From Actinomycetota bacterium (GTDB taxonomy: Bacteria; Actinomycetota; Actinomycetes; S36-B12): a stretch of DNA of 64,000 bases. Shown one piece after another: positions 47,539-56,372 of this stretch. The stretch lies in assembly GCA_030684515.1 (NCBI GenBank), contig JAUXVJ010000009.1:62001-126000 (forward strand). Reading direction: 5' to 3'. A model generated the notes under the pieces. That model was not told where the DNA came from. It saw nothing but the letters and a program-made list of their open reading frames with translations, and made no database searches. The position numbers and the translations under genes were made by a program. Position 1 is the first letter of the stretch, and the number at the start of each line of letters is the position of its first letter.

Positions 47539-48348
47539 TCAGCCAGCAGATCGGGAGACTTCTTCCCAAGCCTTCCAGTCACTGAGTCGACGCTGGTATG
47601 CGCCGGTCACGATGTCGACTGCCTGATTGCCAAGCAGCAATCGCACTGGCGGCTTCTCGGCGTCGACAACGGCAAAGAGTGCAGCGATGCTGTCATGGGC
47701 ATCTGATCCGGCCGCGGTGCCGAACAGCTTGGCGAGTTTTTCATGCGAAGCCACGTAGTCGGGATGAATCTGTGAAGTACGACGACCGGCAGTGCCAAAA
47801 CCAGTGTCGTATCCGCCCGGTTCGATCAACGTCACGCTGATGCCGAACTTGCGCACCTCCTGGGCGAGGGCTTCAGACAGACCTTCAAGGGCCCATTTCG
47901 ATGCGCTGTACAGCCCCATGCCGCCGGCTGCCGTCAGCCCACTGGCGCTGCTGACCTGGATGAGATGGCCCGATCCCTGAGCGCGCAGGAACGGCAGCGC
48001 CGCCTGAGTGACCCAGATGACGCCAAAGACATTGGTGTCAAACTGGGCACGGATCTCCGCCTCGGTCAACTCCTCGACATAGCCGATATGACCGAAGCCG
48101 GCGTTGTTGACGACCACATCGAGTTGTCCGAAATGCGCGTGCCCGGTCGCAACTGCTTCGAACACCGCGTCCTTGTCAGAGACATCCAGTCGCAAGGGCA
48201 GAATTGCATCGCCGTACTTGGCCACCAGCGGCTCCAGTGGTGCCAGGTCCCGAGCGGTGGCCACTACCTTGTCGCCTCTCTCGAGTGCCGCCTGAGTCCA
48301 CACGAAGCCGAATCCGCGTGATGTCCCGGTGATGAACCAAACCTTCAT
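47539..48348 (-). CDS. Short-chain dehydrogenase/reductase
   Basis: A 269-aa NAD(P)-dependent oxidoreductase. Cofactor motif TGTSRGFG (residues 8-15), NNAGFG, catalytic SSASG and YSASK (Ser, Tyr, Lys). The R/K-rich position after the second strand (ATARD) suggests NADP preference, as in classical SDRs. Start ATG at 48348 gives the KVWFITGTSRG beginning. A palindrome TGAACAATCGTTCA lies 80 bp upstream (48428-48441). Substrate unknown. Confidence 0.87.
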   Translation of the reverse strand: MKVWFITGTSRGFGFVWTQAALERGDKVVATARDLAPLEPLVAKYGDAILPLRLDVSDKDAVFEAVATGHAHFGQLDVVVNNAGFGHIGYVEELTEAEIRAQFDTNVFGVIWVTQAALPFLRAQGSGHLIQVSSASGLTAAGGMGLYSASKWALEGLSEALAQEVRKFGISVTLIEPGGYDTGFGTAGRRTSQIHPDYVASHEKLAKLFGTAAGSDAHDSIAALFAVVDAEKPPVRLLLGNQAVDIVTGAYQRRLSDWKAWEEVSRSAG

Positions 48349-48427
48349 GGGTGCCCCAATTCGCAACGATGAGTGCCGAAGGTACTGAAATTCTGATGCG
48401 CTTGTGCAGGTGGCAGAAATCTGGCGT

Positions 48428-48441
48428 TGAACAATCGTTCA
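48428..48441. promoter_or_regulatory. Short inverted repeat in the SDR/PPTase divergent gap
   Basis: TGAAC-AATC-GTTCA, a perfect 5-bp inverted repeat with four-base spacer in a 157-bp divergent region. Its size and spacing fit an operator for a small dimeric repressor, but no regulator gene is near. Confidence 0.25.
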
Positions 48442-48493
48442 TGAGCGTGTGTCGCAGCTGCGTCATTCGCCGATCCTTCCCGCCTCAACGTCG

Positions 48494-48499
48494 TACTCT
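48494..48499 (+). promoter_or_regulatory. -10 element of a leaderless promoter for the PPTase gene
   Basis: TACTCT ends exactly seven bases before the ATG at 48506. No Shine-Dalgarno is present upstream of the start. Confidence 0.45.
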
Positions 48500-48505
48500 T
48501 CGCGG

Positions 48506-49195
48506 ATGGCAACCTACGTGTGCGTAGTTGAGCCATTTGCCAGAGTGCATGTCACGGTCGTAGACGAGCTCAAGGCCTACCCCGAGGAGATGCTGAAGGA
48601 CCGAGGCAACAAATGGCTGACGGCCTCGGAATTGTCCGCCTGGGAGTCGATGCAGGCCAAGCAGACCCGCCGGATGGAGTGGCTGTTCGGCCGCATCGCC
48701 TTGAAAGAGGCGGTGATCGCCTGGATGCTGGAGATGCATCAGCTGAAGGTCGATGCCAAGGAGCTGATCATCACCCGTACCGAGGCTGGAGCGCCTCAAG
48801 CTACGTGGGCAGACGGACGCCACATCGAGTTGCCCGTGGTGTCCCTCGCGCATGCGCCCGGAGTCATGGTGGCCGCAGTTTCGGGCGCCGAATCTGTCGG
48901 CGTGGACGTTGAGCGCTCCAGTCGGCAGGCTCCTGCAGTAGCCCGCGTGCTGACCGAAACGGAGGCTGCGCTCGTCGCTGATGAGCAGATGACCCTGCTC
49001 ACGGCTGTTGTTGCCAAGGAGGCTGCATCAAAGGCCGTTGGCCTTGGCCTTGGCGGCGATCTGCGCAGATGGCCCATTGTTTCAGCCAGTCCAACGGCGC
49101 ACTTTGTCAGTTGCGTGGACGATCCGGAGCTGTTGCTGAAAGTGGATTTTCTGAATGTGCCTGGCCTGGTGCTTGGCGTCTGCGTCGTCATCTAG
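48506..49195 (+). CDS. 4'-phosphopantetheinyl transferase, Sfp superfamily
   Basis: A 229-aa enzyme that attaches phosphopantetheine to carrier proteins. The two-part Sfp signature is visible: GVDVER near residue 133 (Mg2+-binding) and KEAASKAVGLGLG near 171, plus RTEAGAPQ and LAHAPGVMVAAVSG in the first half. It lacks an adjacent NRPS, PKS or acyl carrier protein in this window, so its substrate is unknown. Start ATG at 48506, seven bases after a -10-like TACTCT; upstream frame residues are noncoding. Confidence 0.82.
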   Translation: MATYVCVVEPFARVHVTVVDELKAYPEEMLKDRGNKWLTASELSAWESMQAKQTRRMEWLFGRIALKEAVIAWMLEMHQLKVDAKELIITRTEAGAPQATWADGRHIELPVVSLAHAPGVMVAAVSGAESVGVDVERSSRQAPAVARVLTETEAALVADEQMTLLTAVVAKEAASKAVGLGLGGDLRRWPIVSASPTAHFVSCVDDPELLLKVDFLNVPGLVLGVCVVI

Positions 49196-49205
49196 ACCAG
49201 CTGAT

Positions 49206-49844
49206 TCACAACGCGGCCAGCGGTGGCAGCTCCATCCTTGCCGGACAAGTGCGCAGGATGTCCTGCAAGGCCGTCTTCTCTTGCACATCCACTGCCAGTC
49301 GCCAGCGGTACTTCACGCCGACCCATGCCTTTGCGTATCGACAGGTGTCCGCTGTTCGCGGTGGCATCCACTCCGCTGGATCCTGCTCCCCCTTCGAACG
49401 ATTCGATGAGGCACTCACGGCGTTCAGAGAATTGGCGTACCCCAAGTCATTGGCAAAAGCCTTGCGCTCTTCGGCGCTCCACCGCCAAGCCCCAGAATCC
49501 CACGCCTCTTTCAAAGGGACTTGATGATCAATATCGAAGCCGCGAGTGTTGGTGGTCACGACGCCGTCGTAGGCAGAAAACCATTGGCCATCAACAACAA
49601 TGCAGCCATTGATGGTGCCAGCTGTGCGTTGACGAATGAACACGTCCTGCCTGGTGGTGCACCCCTGCTGCTTGATCCAATGTCTGAACAGCGATCGGTC
49701 GTAGCCGGTCTGGTGTTCGGGTGCGACTGGCAGAGAGTTCAGCACAGTCCGTGCCAGTTGGGTTGTGGCGCTCGCAGGTGTAGCAAAGGCTATGCCGCTT
49801 CCCGCGAGCAAGCCCGCGAGCGCAATGGCAATCGGACTTCGCAT
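49206..49844 (-). CDS. Secreted HNH nuclease, DUF1524-like
   Basis: A 212-aa exported protein: signal peptide RSPIAIALAGLLAGSGIAFATPASA (residues 2-26). The nuclease part has the HNH-type block GFDIDHQVPLKEAWDSGAWRW, NSLNAVSASSNRSKGEQDPAEW and W-rich end; four cysteines could give disulfides. Similar small secreted nucleases are frequent in actinobacteria and may degrade environmental DNA for nutrients. The ATG at 49844 follows a TACGGT -10-like hexamer by seven bases; the longer frame crosses into the Prx gene and is spurious. Confidence 0.82.
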   Translation of the reverse strand: MRSPIAIALAGLLAGSGIAFATPASATTQLARTVLNSLPVAPEHQTGYDRSLFRHWIKQQGCTTRQDVFIRQRTAGTINGCIVVDGQWFSAYDGVVTTNTRGFDIDHQVPLKEAWDSGAWRWSAEERKAFANDLGYANSLNAVSASSNRSKGEQDPAEWMPPRTADTCRYAKAWVGVKYRWRLAVDVQEKTALQDILRTCPARMELPPLAAL

Positions 49845-49850
49845 GACTGC

Positions 49851-49856
49851 ACCGTA
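49851..49856 (-). promoter_or_regulatory. -10 element of a leaderless promoter for the secreted nuclease
   Basis: On the minus strand TACGGT (49856-49851) ends seven bases before the ATG at 49844. Confidence 0.4.
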
Positions 49857-49872
49857 ACGATGCGGATCCTGA

Positions 49873-50352
49873 CTAGAGCTTGTCGAGCACGCAGTCGGCC
49901 GTGCTGGCAAGTACGGAGAAGCCGTCCTCTTCAGGCAGGAACTCGGTGACGACTCCATTTTCGATGACCATGGCGTATCGCTTGGAGCGCAAGCCAAGTG
50001 CAGGCACTGTGACGTCCATGCCCACTGCCTTGGCGAATTCGCCAAGGGGATCTGCGGCCATCACGAACTGGTCGCCAACGCCCTGCTCCTTGCCCCAGGC
50101 ATCCATGACGTAGGCGTCATTCACCGAGACGCACACGATGCTGTCCACGCCCTTGGCCGAGAGTTCATCGGCTCGCTGCACGTAACTTGGCAGGTGCATC
50201 TTTGAGCAGCCTGGCGTGAAGGCTCCAGGCACAGCAAACAGCACGACGCGTCCGCTGCCGAGTACCTCGCTGCTGGGGATCGACGCCGCGCGCCCCTCGC
50301 GAATGATCATGAACTCAAGTTGGGGAACGCTGTCTCCCACGGCAATTGTCAT
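49873..50352 (-). CDS. Peroxiredoxin (Prx5/AhpE-like)
   Basis: A 159-aa thiol peroxidase. Peroxidatic C49 lies in PGAFTPGCSKMHLPSY; a second cysteine near the C-terminus (C154) could act as resolving residue. GLRSKRYAMVIENGVVTEFLPEED is typical of the Prx5 group. Reduction by the encoded TrxA is plausible. ATG start at 50352; a TAGGCT hexamer ends eight bases upstream. The long frame extending into the FAD reductase gene is a shadow. Confidence 0.9.
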   Translation of the reverse strand: MTIAVGDSVPQLEFMIIREGRAASIPSSEVLGSGRVVLFAVPGAFTPGCSKMHLPSYVQRADELSAKGVDSIVCVSVNDAYVMDAWGKEQGVGDQFVMAADPLGEFAKAVGMDVTVPALGLRSKRYAMVIENGVVTEFLPEEDGFSVLASTADCVLDKL

Positions 50353-50439
50353 GAGGGGGAGCCTAGGAGAGCAGGAGCCCACCATGGGTGGAAACCCCCG
50401 CGGGAGATCACCTGTGATGCCTTCGGCGAGAATCACCCA

Positions 50440-51705
50440 ATGCCTTCTTTCCCAACCGACACCGATGTCCTTGTCGTCGGGGCTGGGCCAGCGGGTGCAG
50501 CGGCAGCTGCTTGGGCCGCCCGCGGCGGCCTGGACGTGGTGCTGGCCGATGCTCAGGTCTTTCCCCGCGACAAGACCTGCGGAGATGGGCTGACTCCACG
50601 AGCCGTCCACGAACTCAATGAGCTGGGCTTGGGCGATTGGCTGCAAGGTCAGCCACGCAATCTGGGACTTCGGGCAGCCGGGTTCGGGCAGACCTTGATG
50701 CTGCCGTGGCCTGGCGGCTCCTTGCCCGACTACGGATCCGCAGTGCCTCGCACCGAGCTGGATGCCCGCATTCGCCAGGTCGCATTGGCGGCTGGAGCAA
50801 TTCCCCTGGATGGACATCGAGCCATTGATGTTGAACTCGATGCGGGTCGCGTTGTTTCGGTGACGTTCACCTGCGTGGAGGATGGCAAGAAGGTCAGTCG
50901 CGTGGTGCGATGCAGGAGATTGATCGTGGCCGACGGTGCCAAGTCTCAGTTGGGGCGTCGACTTGGGCGCCAGTGGCACAAGCAGACGGCCTATGGCGTC
51001 GCTGGACGCGCCTACATTCGAAGTGAACGATCAGATGACAAGTGGATCTCATCGCATCTGGAGTTGCGCGGCGAACAAAACGAGGTGCTGTCGGGCTATG
51101 GCTGGATCTTCCCGCTCGGTGATGGCGAAGTGAACATCGGCGTAGGGACTTTGGCAACAACCAAGCGCCCGGCCGACGTCAACCTGCGCGCCTTGACTGA
51201 GCTCTACACCGATCAGCAGCGCGAGCAATGGAAGCTTGACGGCGAGCTGAAGCAGTTCTCGTCTGCGCTGTTGCCGATGGGTGGGGCGGTCAGCAATATC
51301 GCCGGAAGCAACTGGATGCTTGTCGGTGATGCAGCCGGGTGCGTGAACCCCCTTAACGGTGAGGGCATCGACTATGGCTTGGAAACCGGACACCTGGTTG
51401 CCGAAATGCTTATACAGACCAAAGACAATTCGACTTTGGACTACTCCAACATCTGGCCTGGCGAATTGAGCATTCGCTACGGAAACGCTTTCTCAATTGC
51501 CCGCCGGCTTGCGGGATTGCTCACTGTTCCTGGTTTCATCAAGACTCTGGGGCCAGTGGGTATGCGATCGACAGGACTCATGACCATCGCTCTTCGCGTG
51601 ATGGGAAACCTGGTGACCGACGAGGATCGGGATGCAACTGCACGAGTCTGGCGACTCGCAGGTCGGGCCAGTCTTCGGATCGACGCGCGTCCGCCGTTCT
51701 CCTAG
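50440..51705 (+). CDS. FAD-dependent geranylgeranyl reductase-family oxidoreductase
   Basis: A 421-aa flavoprotein. FAD motif VVGAGPAGAAAAAWAA, then FPRDKTCGDGLTPRAV (the Cys-containing loop of geranylgeranyl reductases), RRLIVADGAKSQLGRRLG and WMLVGDAAGCVNPLNGEGIDYGLETG (second FAD block). The family reduces isoprenoid double bonds, e.g. in menaquinone tails or lipids; in actinobacteria such genes can lie near menaquinone or complex I operons. Here the neighbours do not fix the substrate. ATG at 50440; a GAGAAT hexamer ends seven bases before it. C-terminus overlaps the next convergent gene by 4 bp. Confidence 0.82.
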   Translation: MPSFPTDTDVLVVGAGPAGAAAAAWAARGGLDVVLADAQVFPRDKTCGDGLTPRAVHELNELGLGDWLQGQPRNLGLRAAGFGQTLMLPWPGGSLPDYGSAVPRTELDARIRQVALAAGAIPLDGHRAIDVELDAGRVVSVTFTCVEDGKKVSRVVRCRRLIVADGAKSQLGRRLGRQWHKQTAYGVAGRAYIRSERSDDKWISSHLELRGEQNEVLSGYGWIFPLGDGEVNIGVGTLATTKRPADVNLRALTELYTDQQREQWKLDGELKQFSSALLPMGGAVSNIAGSNWMLVGDAAGCVNPLNGEGIDYGLETGHLVAEMLIQTKDNSTLDYSNIWPGELSIRYGNAFSIARRLAGLLTVPGFIKTLGPVGMRSTGLMTIALRVMGNLVTDEDRDATARVWRLAGRASLRIDARPPFS

Positions 51706-52082
51706 AGTTCGAACTCGTCGCTGAGCACTGTCTCCTGCAGTGACAAGCGCAAGGGCATCATGCGCAAGACCGCCGGTGGCCCATCGAGCAACTCCTGCAT
51801 CTGAGGCAGCATCTCTCCGACGGCTGGCGCCTGCATGTGCTCGCGTTGGGCATCCTCGTTGGCGAAGACCTCATACATCCAGACCAAGTCGTCATTGTCT
51901 GGATCAATAGACAGGGTGAAGATCTCCGTGCCGGGTTCTTCACCAAGACGATCCAGGTAGTTGTTCAGCACATCAAGCAGTGCCGGTCGCAAACCTGGCT
52001 TGCAGGTCAGCCGAATCAAGGATGCGGTGCGACCCGCCAGCAGCACTTGGACGGGTGCATTCGCGGAGGCATTGCCGGCCAT
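51702..52082 (-). CDS. Antibiotic biosynthesis monooxygenase (ABM) fold protein
   Basis: A 126-aa small dimeric ferredoxin-like barrel protein. The pattern LIRLTCKPGLRPALLDVLNNYL, FTLSIDPDNDDLVWMYEVFANEDAQREH is the ABM fold seen in quinol monooxygenases (YgiN-like). Likely acts on quinones or heme; substrate not evident. Ends 4 bp inside the FAD gene (convergent). Confidence 0.75.
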   Translation of the reverse strand: MAGNASANAPVQVLLAGRTASLIRLTCKPGLRPALLDVLNNYLDRLGEEPGTEIFTLSIDPDNDDLVWMYEVFANEDAQREHMQAPAVGEMLPQMQELLDGPPAVLRMMPLRLSLQETVLSDEFEL

Positions 52083-52094
52083 GGGTCCTCCGGA

Positions 52095-53039
52095 TCAGGC
52101 GTAGTTGTGCAGGTACCAGGCGTAGGTGGTTTCCAGACCCTCGCGCAAGGAGATCTGTGGCTTCCAGCCGAGCTCATTGATGCGTCGGGTATCCAGCAGT
52201 TTGCGTGGCATGCCATCGGGCTTGGACGAATCCCATTCGATCGTGCCCTTGAACCCCACTACCGCAGCCACAGTCTCGGCGAGTTCGCGAATCGGCATGT
52301 CGTCACCAAGGCCGACATTGATGGTCTCCGGTGAGTCGTAGTGGTTGAGCAGCAGCAGGCAGGCGTCCGCAAGATCGTCGACATGCAGGAACTCGCGTCG
52401 CGGGGAGCCAGTGCCCCAGACGGTGACCGAGGCAGCGCCCGAGATCTTCGCGTCATGGAAACGGTGAATGAATGCGGGCAGTACATGCGAGGTTTCCAGA
52501 TTGAAGTTGTCACCGGGGCCGTAGAGATTTGTGGGCATCGCGGAGATCCAGTGGCGGCCGTACTGCGTGCGGTGGGCCTCGATGTAGTAGATGCCCGCGA
52601 TCTTGGCCATTGCGTACGCCTGATTGGTGGGCTCCAGCGGACCGGTCATCAGCGAGGACTCGGCGATCGGCTGGCTGGCATGACGCGGGTAGATGCATGA
52701 GGAGCCCAGGAAGAGCAGTCGATCGATATCGGCTGCGTGCGCCGCGTCCATGATGTTGGTCTGCAGCAGGATGTTGTCGCGCAGGAACTCAACTGGATAG
52801 GTCGAGTTGGCCATGATGCCGCCGACCTTGGCCGCTGCATCGATGACGATGTCGGGCTTGGCCTCGAGAATGGCGTCGAAGGTGGCCTGACGATTACGCA
52901 AGTCGAGCTCGCTGGAGCGCCAGCCGACAACTTCGCCGACTCCCGCCGTCTTCAGCGCGCGGACGATCGCAGAACCAACGAGCCCGTTGTGCCCGGCGAC
53001 ATAGACCTTGGCATCGCCCCAGGCGATTTCCGGCAGCAT
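52095..53039 (-). CDS. fcl: GDP-L-fucose synthase
   Basis: A 314-aa NADP-dependent epimerase/reductase that converts GDP-4-keto-6-deoxymannose to GDP-L-fucose. NADP motif GHNGLVGSA; GSSCIYP (about residues 112-118); YAMAKIAG with catalytic Y142 and K146. The next conserved block is NLYGPGDNFNLETSHVLPA. A gmd (GDP-mannose dehydratase) is not seen here. ATG at 53039, seven bases after CAGAAT; an earlier codon is unlikely. Activated fucose would suit the polysaccharide locus further right. Confidence 0.9.
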   Translation of the reverse strand: MLPEIAWGDAKVYVAGHNGLVGSAIVRALKTAGVGEVVGWRSSELDLRNRQATFDAILEAKPDIVIDAAAKVGGIMANSTYPVEFLRDNILLQTNIMDAAHAADIDRLLFLGSSCIYPRHASQPIAESSLMTGPLEPTNQAYAMAKIAGIYYIEAHRTQYGRHWISAMPTNLYGPGDNFNLETSHVLPAFIHRFHDAKISGAASVTVWGTGSPRREFLHVDDLADACLLLLNHYDSPETINVGLGDDMPIRELAETVAAVVGFKGTIEWDSSKPDGMPRKLLDTRRINELGWKPQISLREGLETTYAWYLHNYA

Positions 53040-53110
53040 TTGCCCATTCTGGCACAGGGCGCGCGCGATGCCGATGGTCAGCGAGGTCGACTTCACGCAA
53101 GGATTGCGCC

Positions 53111-54337
53111 ATGCGAGTTATCACCCCCGAGCAACTGGCCCGAATCTTCGACGGACTTCCCGATAACCCCCGGGTGGTGGCCTCGGGAAACTTCGCCACT
53201 CCACATGTGCTGCTGGGCGCACTTGACGCCCATGTCGCACAATTCAGACTGCACATGCTCAACGCTCAGGCCGGGCTCCCAGCGCGAGACGGTGTGCACT
53301 ACGAGACGGCCTTCATCGGAGCCGGAATGCGCGGCTACCCAGATCTTGAATACATCCCCTGCCGTTTGAGTCTGGTTCCGGTGCTGTTTCGCGATCACTA
53401 CCGTCCTGACGTGGTGCTGTTGCACACGTCCCGTCGTCACTTTGACACTGTGAGCCTTGGAACTGAAGTCAATGTGCTGCCTGCTGCGATCGAATCCGCG
53501 CGCGCACATGGCGGCCTGGTGATTGCGCAGGCCAATCCGCAAATGCCGTACACCTATGGCGATGCCCAAATCTATGAGAATGACATCGACTACTTGGTCG
53601 AGGTGGATGAGTCATTGCCCGCCCACCCGGCCGGAGCAATCAGTGACATCTCAATGGAGATTGGCAGCCGCATCGCTGCTGTCGTCAAGGACGGTTCGAC
53701 GATGCAATTGGGGATCGGCGCGGTGCCAGATGCAGTGCTGTCTGGTTTGACTGGGCACAAGGGACTGCGCGTGTGGACTGAGATGTTCAGCGACGGAGTG
53801 CTGGCGCTGGACAGGGCAGGTGCGCTGGATGCGCAGATCCCCCTCACTGCAAGTTTTCTGTTCGGTTCGCGAGAGCTGTATGACTGGGTAGATATGAATC
53901 GCTCCATTCGGATGATGCGCACCGAGAGAGTGAATGATCCGGGCGCCATTGCCCGGCAAGCGCAGATGACAAGCGTGAACGCGGCATTGCAGGTGGATCT
54001 GTTCGATCAAGCAAATGCAAGTCGAATCAGTGGGCGCATCTTCTCGGGCTTTGGCGGATCAACGGACTTTGTTGTGGGTGCCTTGCACTCACGCGGCGGG
54101 CGCTCCTTCATCGCGCTGCCGTCTTGGCACCCGAAGGCAGATGTGTCGACCATCGTGCCCAGAATCACGGAGCCTGTCACGAGTTTTCAACACAGTGCCG
54201 TCGTCACGGAAAACGGCATTGCTGATGTATTTGGACGTTCGCAAAGTGAGCAGGCCACCAACATCATCAAGAACGCTGCGCACCCAAGCGTTCGCGAGGC
54301 CTTGACCGCCTCGGCCAAGGAGTTCAACCTCATTTGA
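53111..54337 (+). CDS. Acetyl-CoA hydrolase/4-hydroxybutyrate CoA-transferase family protein
   Basis: A 408-aa CoA-transferase with the two-domain fold. QLGIGAVPDAVLSGL, then RVWTEMFSDGV with the active-site glutamate at about residue 224, and GFGGSTDFVVGALHSRGGRSFIALPSW match this family. It moves CoA between acyl-CoA and acetate or hydrolyses acyl-CoA. ATG with AAGGA upstream; a methyltransferase starts 16 bp after its stop. Confidence 0.86.
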   Translation: MRVITPEQLARIFDGLPDNPRVVASGNFATPHVLLGALDAHVAQFRLHMLNAQAGLPARDGVHYETAFIGAGMRGYPDLEYIPCRLSLVPVLFRDHYRPDVVLLHTSRRHFDTVSLGTEVNVLPAAIESARAHGGLVIAQANPQMPYTYGDAQIYENDIDYLVEVDESLPAHPAGAISDISMEIGSRIAAVVKDGSTMQLGIGAVPDAVLSGLTGHKGLRVWTEMFSDGVLALDRAGALDAQIPLTASFLFGSRELYDWVDMNRSIRMMRTERVNDPGAIARQAQMTSVNAALQVDLFDQANASRISGRIFSGFGGSTDFVVGALHSRGGRSFIALPSWHPKADVSTIVPRITEPVTSFQHSAVVTENGIADVFGRSQSEQATNIIKNAAHPSVREALTASAKEFNLI

Positions 54338-54353
54338 GGATTAGGGTTCAGCC

Positions 54354-55046
54354 ATGATCGGACGCAAGAGCAAGACGCCGCTCCCGCCTGGCAAGTACCG
54401 CATGGGTGGCAAGCACTTCAAGAACGACAAGGCCTTCATCAAGACGGCTGTCGGTGATGTCCAGCGTCTGGAGAAGTACTGCGGACTCAACACGGCCTCT
54501 GCGCTTTTTGATTGGGGTTGTGGCGCTGGTCGATTGGCCGTCGGCGTCCGCGAGCACCTTGGGCGCATCCGCGACTATCACGGCGTCGATATTCAAGCCG
54601 AGCTGATTGACTGGGCTGAAGAGAATCTCTCAGGCCCCGGTTTTCGGTTCACCTATCTGAATCTCAGCAACGAGCGCTACAACCCAGATGGTTCGCGAGA
54701 GCGCAATTTGTCTGCCGACCCGGGCAGCGTTGATGTCTTCTACGCCTATTCCGTCTTCTCACATATGAACGACGAGGACACGGCGGGCTATCTGCAGCTC
54801 ATCCGTGAGGCGCTCACCCCGAACGGCAAGGCATTTGTCACCTGCTTCGTGGAGGAGGATGTCGCCCCCTGGGAGGAGAACCCGGAGGGCTATGGGCCTC
54901 TGGACTGGAAGGGTCGCCTGCACTGCACGCGCTTCTCCAGATCCCACTTTGAAGATCACGTCAATACCGCCCAACTGGCTGTTGATCGCTTCGAATACGG
55001 GCAGGAAACAGATGGTCAGAGCCTGTACGTGCTGCGGTGTCGCTGA
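54354..55046 (+). CDS. SAM-dependent methyltransferase (class I)
   Basis: A 230-aa enzyme with SAM-binding FDWGCGAGRLAVGVRE (about residues 52-67), acidic VDI (second strand end) and VDVFYAYSVFSHMNDEDTAGYLQLIREAL, a motif II/III block typical of small-molecule or sugar methyltransferases. The N-terminus KYRMGGKHFKNDKAFIKTAVGDVQRLEK is common in those close to polysaccharide genes. Probably modifies a sugar; substrate is inferred only from location. Confidence 0.75.
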   Translation: MIGRKSKTPLPPGKYRMGGKHFKNDKAFIKTAVGDVQRLEKYCGLNTASALFDWGCGAGRLAVGVREHLGRIRDYHGVDIQAELIDWAEENLSGPGFRFTYLNLSNERYNPDGSRERNLSADPGSVDVFYAYSVFSHMNDEDTAGYLQLIREALTPNGKAFVTCFVEEDVAPWEENPEGYGPLDWKGRLHCTRFSRSHFEDHVNTAQLAVDRFEYGQETDGQSLYVLRCR

Positions 55047-55112
55047 GTGGGTTTTTTGACAGCCTCAGTTAGAGTCAAAGAACATTCGTCTTCTCGTTTT
55101 GGGAGTTTCCTC

Positions 55113-56372
55113 ATGCGTCGTGCCCTTATTGCGGCCGTAGCCAGCCTGACCGTCCTTGGATCGCTGGCCGCCACCGTGCCCGCTCAGGCAACTGCCAATC
55201 CAGTGCCACCGACCATGTTCGGCCTCCATGTGCCTGGCATTGCCAATGGCGTGAAGCCCTCAGTCAGCTACGGAACCCTGCGACTGTGGGACTCGGGCGT
55301 GGCGTGGGGCCAAGTTGAGCAGTCCAAGGGGCAGTACTGGTGGAACGGCCTTGATGCGGCCGTTGGCAATGGCAACCTGGCCCGGGCCAACTCACTGATC
55401 GTGCTCGGATCCACCCCTACTTGGGCAGCATCCAACAAGAAGCAGGGCACCTACCCGTATAAAGGCTCCGCTTCGATGCCCAAGAACATCAATGACTGGA
55501 AGTCATGGGTCACCGCCGTTGTCAGTCGCTACAAGGGCAGCGTTGGCGCCTATCAGATCTGGAATGAAGCCAACCTGACCAACTTCTGGGCAGGTACCCC
55601 AAAGCAGATGGCCACCCTCACCAAGGAGGCCTACAAGATCATCAAGGCGATCGATCCGTCTGCTGCGGTGGTCTCTGCTTCGAGCACTGTGCGCTTGACA
55701 GCTCGCTACAACAAGTTCTTCCCTGCCTACTTGAAGGCATTGAAGAAGCAAGGCTGGCCCATTGATGCGGTTTCGGTGCACACCTACCCGGCAGGCAATG
55801 AAGGCCCGGCGGCTCGAGTGCAGTTCATCCAGAAGACTCAAAACGATATGCGCAAGGCTGGAGTACCGGCCGATCGTCAGCTTTGGGACACCGAGGCCAA
55901 CTACGGCATCGTTGGCCCGGGTTCAATCTCTGGCCGCTCCATTGGCGGCGCTGATGCAGCCGCCTACGTGGCGCAGACCTACCTGGACAACATCCGCCTG
56001 GGCGTTGAGCGCTCCTACTGGTACTTCTGGAATCAGGCTGACGGTCGCGTGGGAATCGTCATGAATGACGGGACTACTGGCGCCATTGGGTTCCAGACGG
56101 TGCAACGCTGGTTGAACGGGGCTTTCTATGCCTGCACGACGGGCGCTGTGAATGTCTGCAATTTGGCCGACAATGTCAATCCTGAGGTCGTGGTGTGGGC
56201 CACTACAGGCAGCGGTACTTACACTGTCCCCGCCGGGGCATCGGTGCAATGCAATGCGCTCAATGAGTGCGCTGCGGTTGTCCCGGGTTCAAAAGTCACG
56301 ATTGGGAGCATGCCTCTATGGTTCGGAACCGCAGACAGAAACGCACAAAATCAGCTGCCTTCAGTGCCGTAG
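55113..56372 (+). CDS. Secreted clan GH-A glycosidase (GH39/PslG-like), copy 1
   Basis: A 419-aa exported protein. Signal peptide residues 1-28 (RRALIAAVASLTVLGSLAATVPAQA). A (beta/alpha)8 barrel follows with acid/base E152 (QIWNEANL) and nucleophile E261 (LWDTEANYG), both intact, and RLWDSGVAW and HTYP typical of clan A such as the biofilm glycosidase PslG. A C-terminal beta domain (about 355-405) has paired cysteines. ATG at 55113 with GGGAG upstream. The tail (FGTADRNAQNQLPSVP) extends over the start of copy 2 (55-bp overlap). Substrate is not known; a family role in trimming exopolysaccharide is inference. Confidence 0.72.
   Translation: MRRALIAAVASLTVLGSLAATVPAQATANPVPPTMFGLHVPGIANGVKPSVSYGTLRLWDSGVAWGQVEQSKGQYWWNGLDAAVGNGNLARANSLIVLGSTPTWAASNKKQGTYPYKGSASMPKNINDWKSWVTAVVSRYKGSVGAYQIWNEANLTNFWAGTPKQMATLTKEAYKIIKAIDPSAAVVSASSTVRLTARYNKFFPAYLKALKKQGWPIDAVSVHTYPAGNEGPAARVQFIQKTQNDMRKAGVPADRQLWDTEANYGIVGPGSISGRSIGGADAAAYVAQTYLDNIRLGVERSYWYFWNQADGRVGIVMNDGTTGAIGFQTVQRWLNGAFYACTTGAVNVCNLADNVNPEVVVWATTGSGTYTVPAGASVQCNALNECAAVVPGSKVTIGSMPLWFGTADRNAQNQLPSVP

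Noticed and set aside
49873-50979. A 368-aa minus-strand frame extending the peroxiredoxin N-terminally
   Set aside because: The extra 200 residues are antisense to the FAD reductase; the peroxiredoxin starts at the ATG 50352.
56267-56372. Frameshift joining the two tandem glycosidases into one gene
   Set aside because: Each copy has its own export signal, both catalytic glutamates and a complete C-terminal domain, so two genes are intact.
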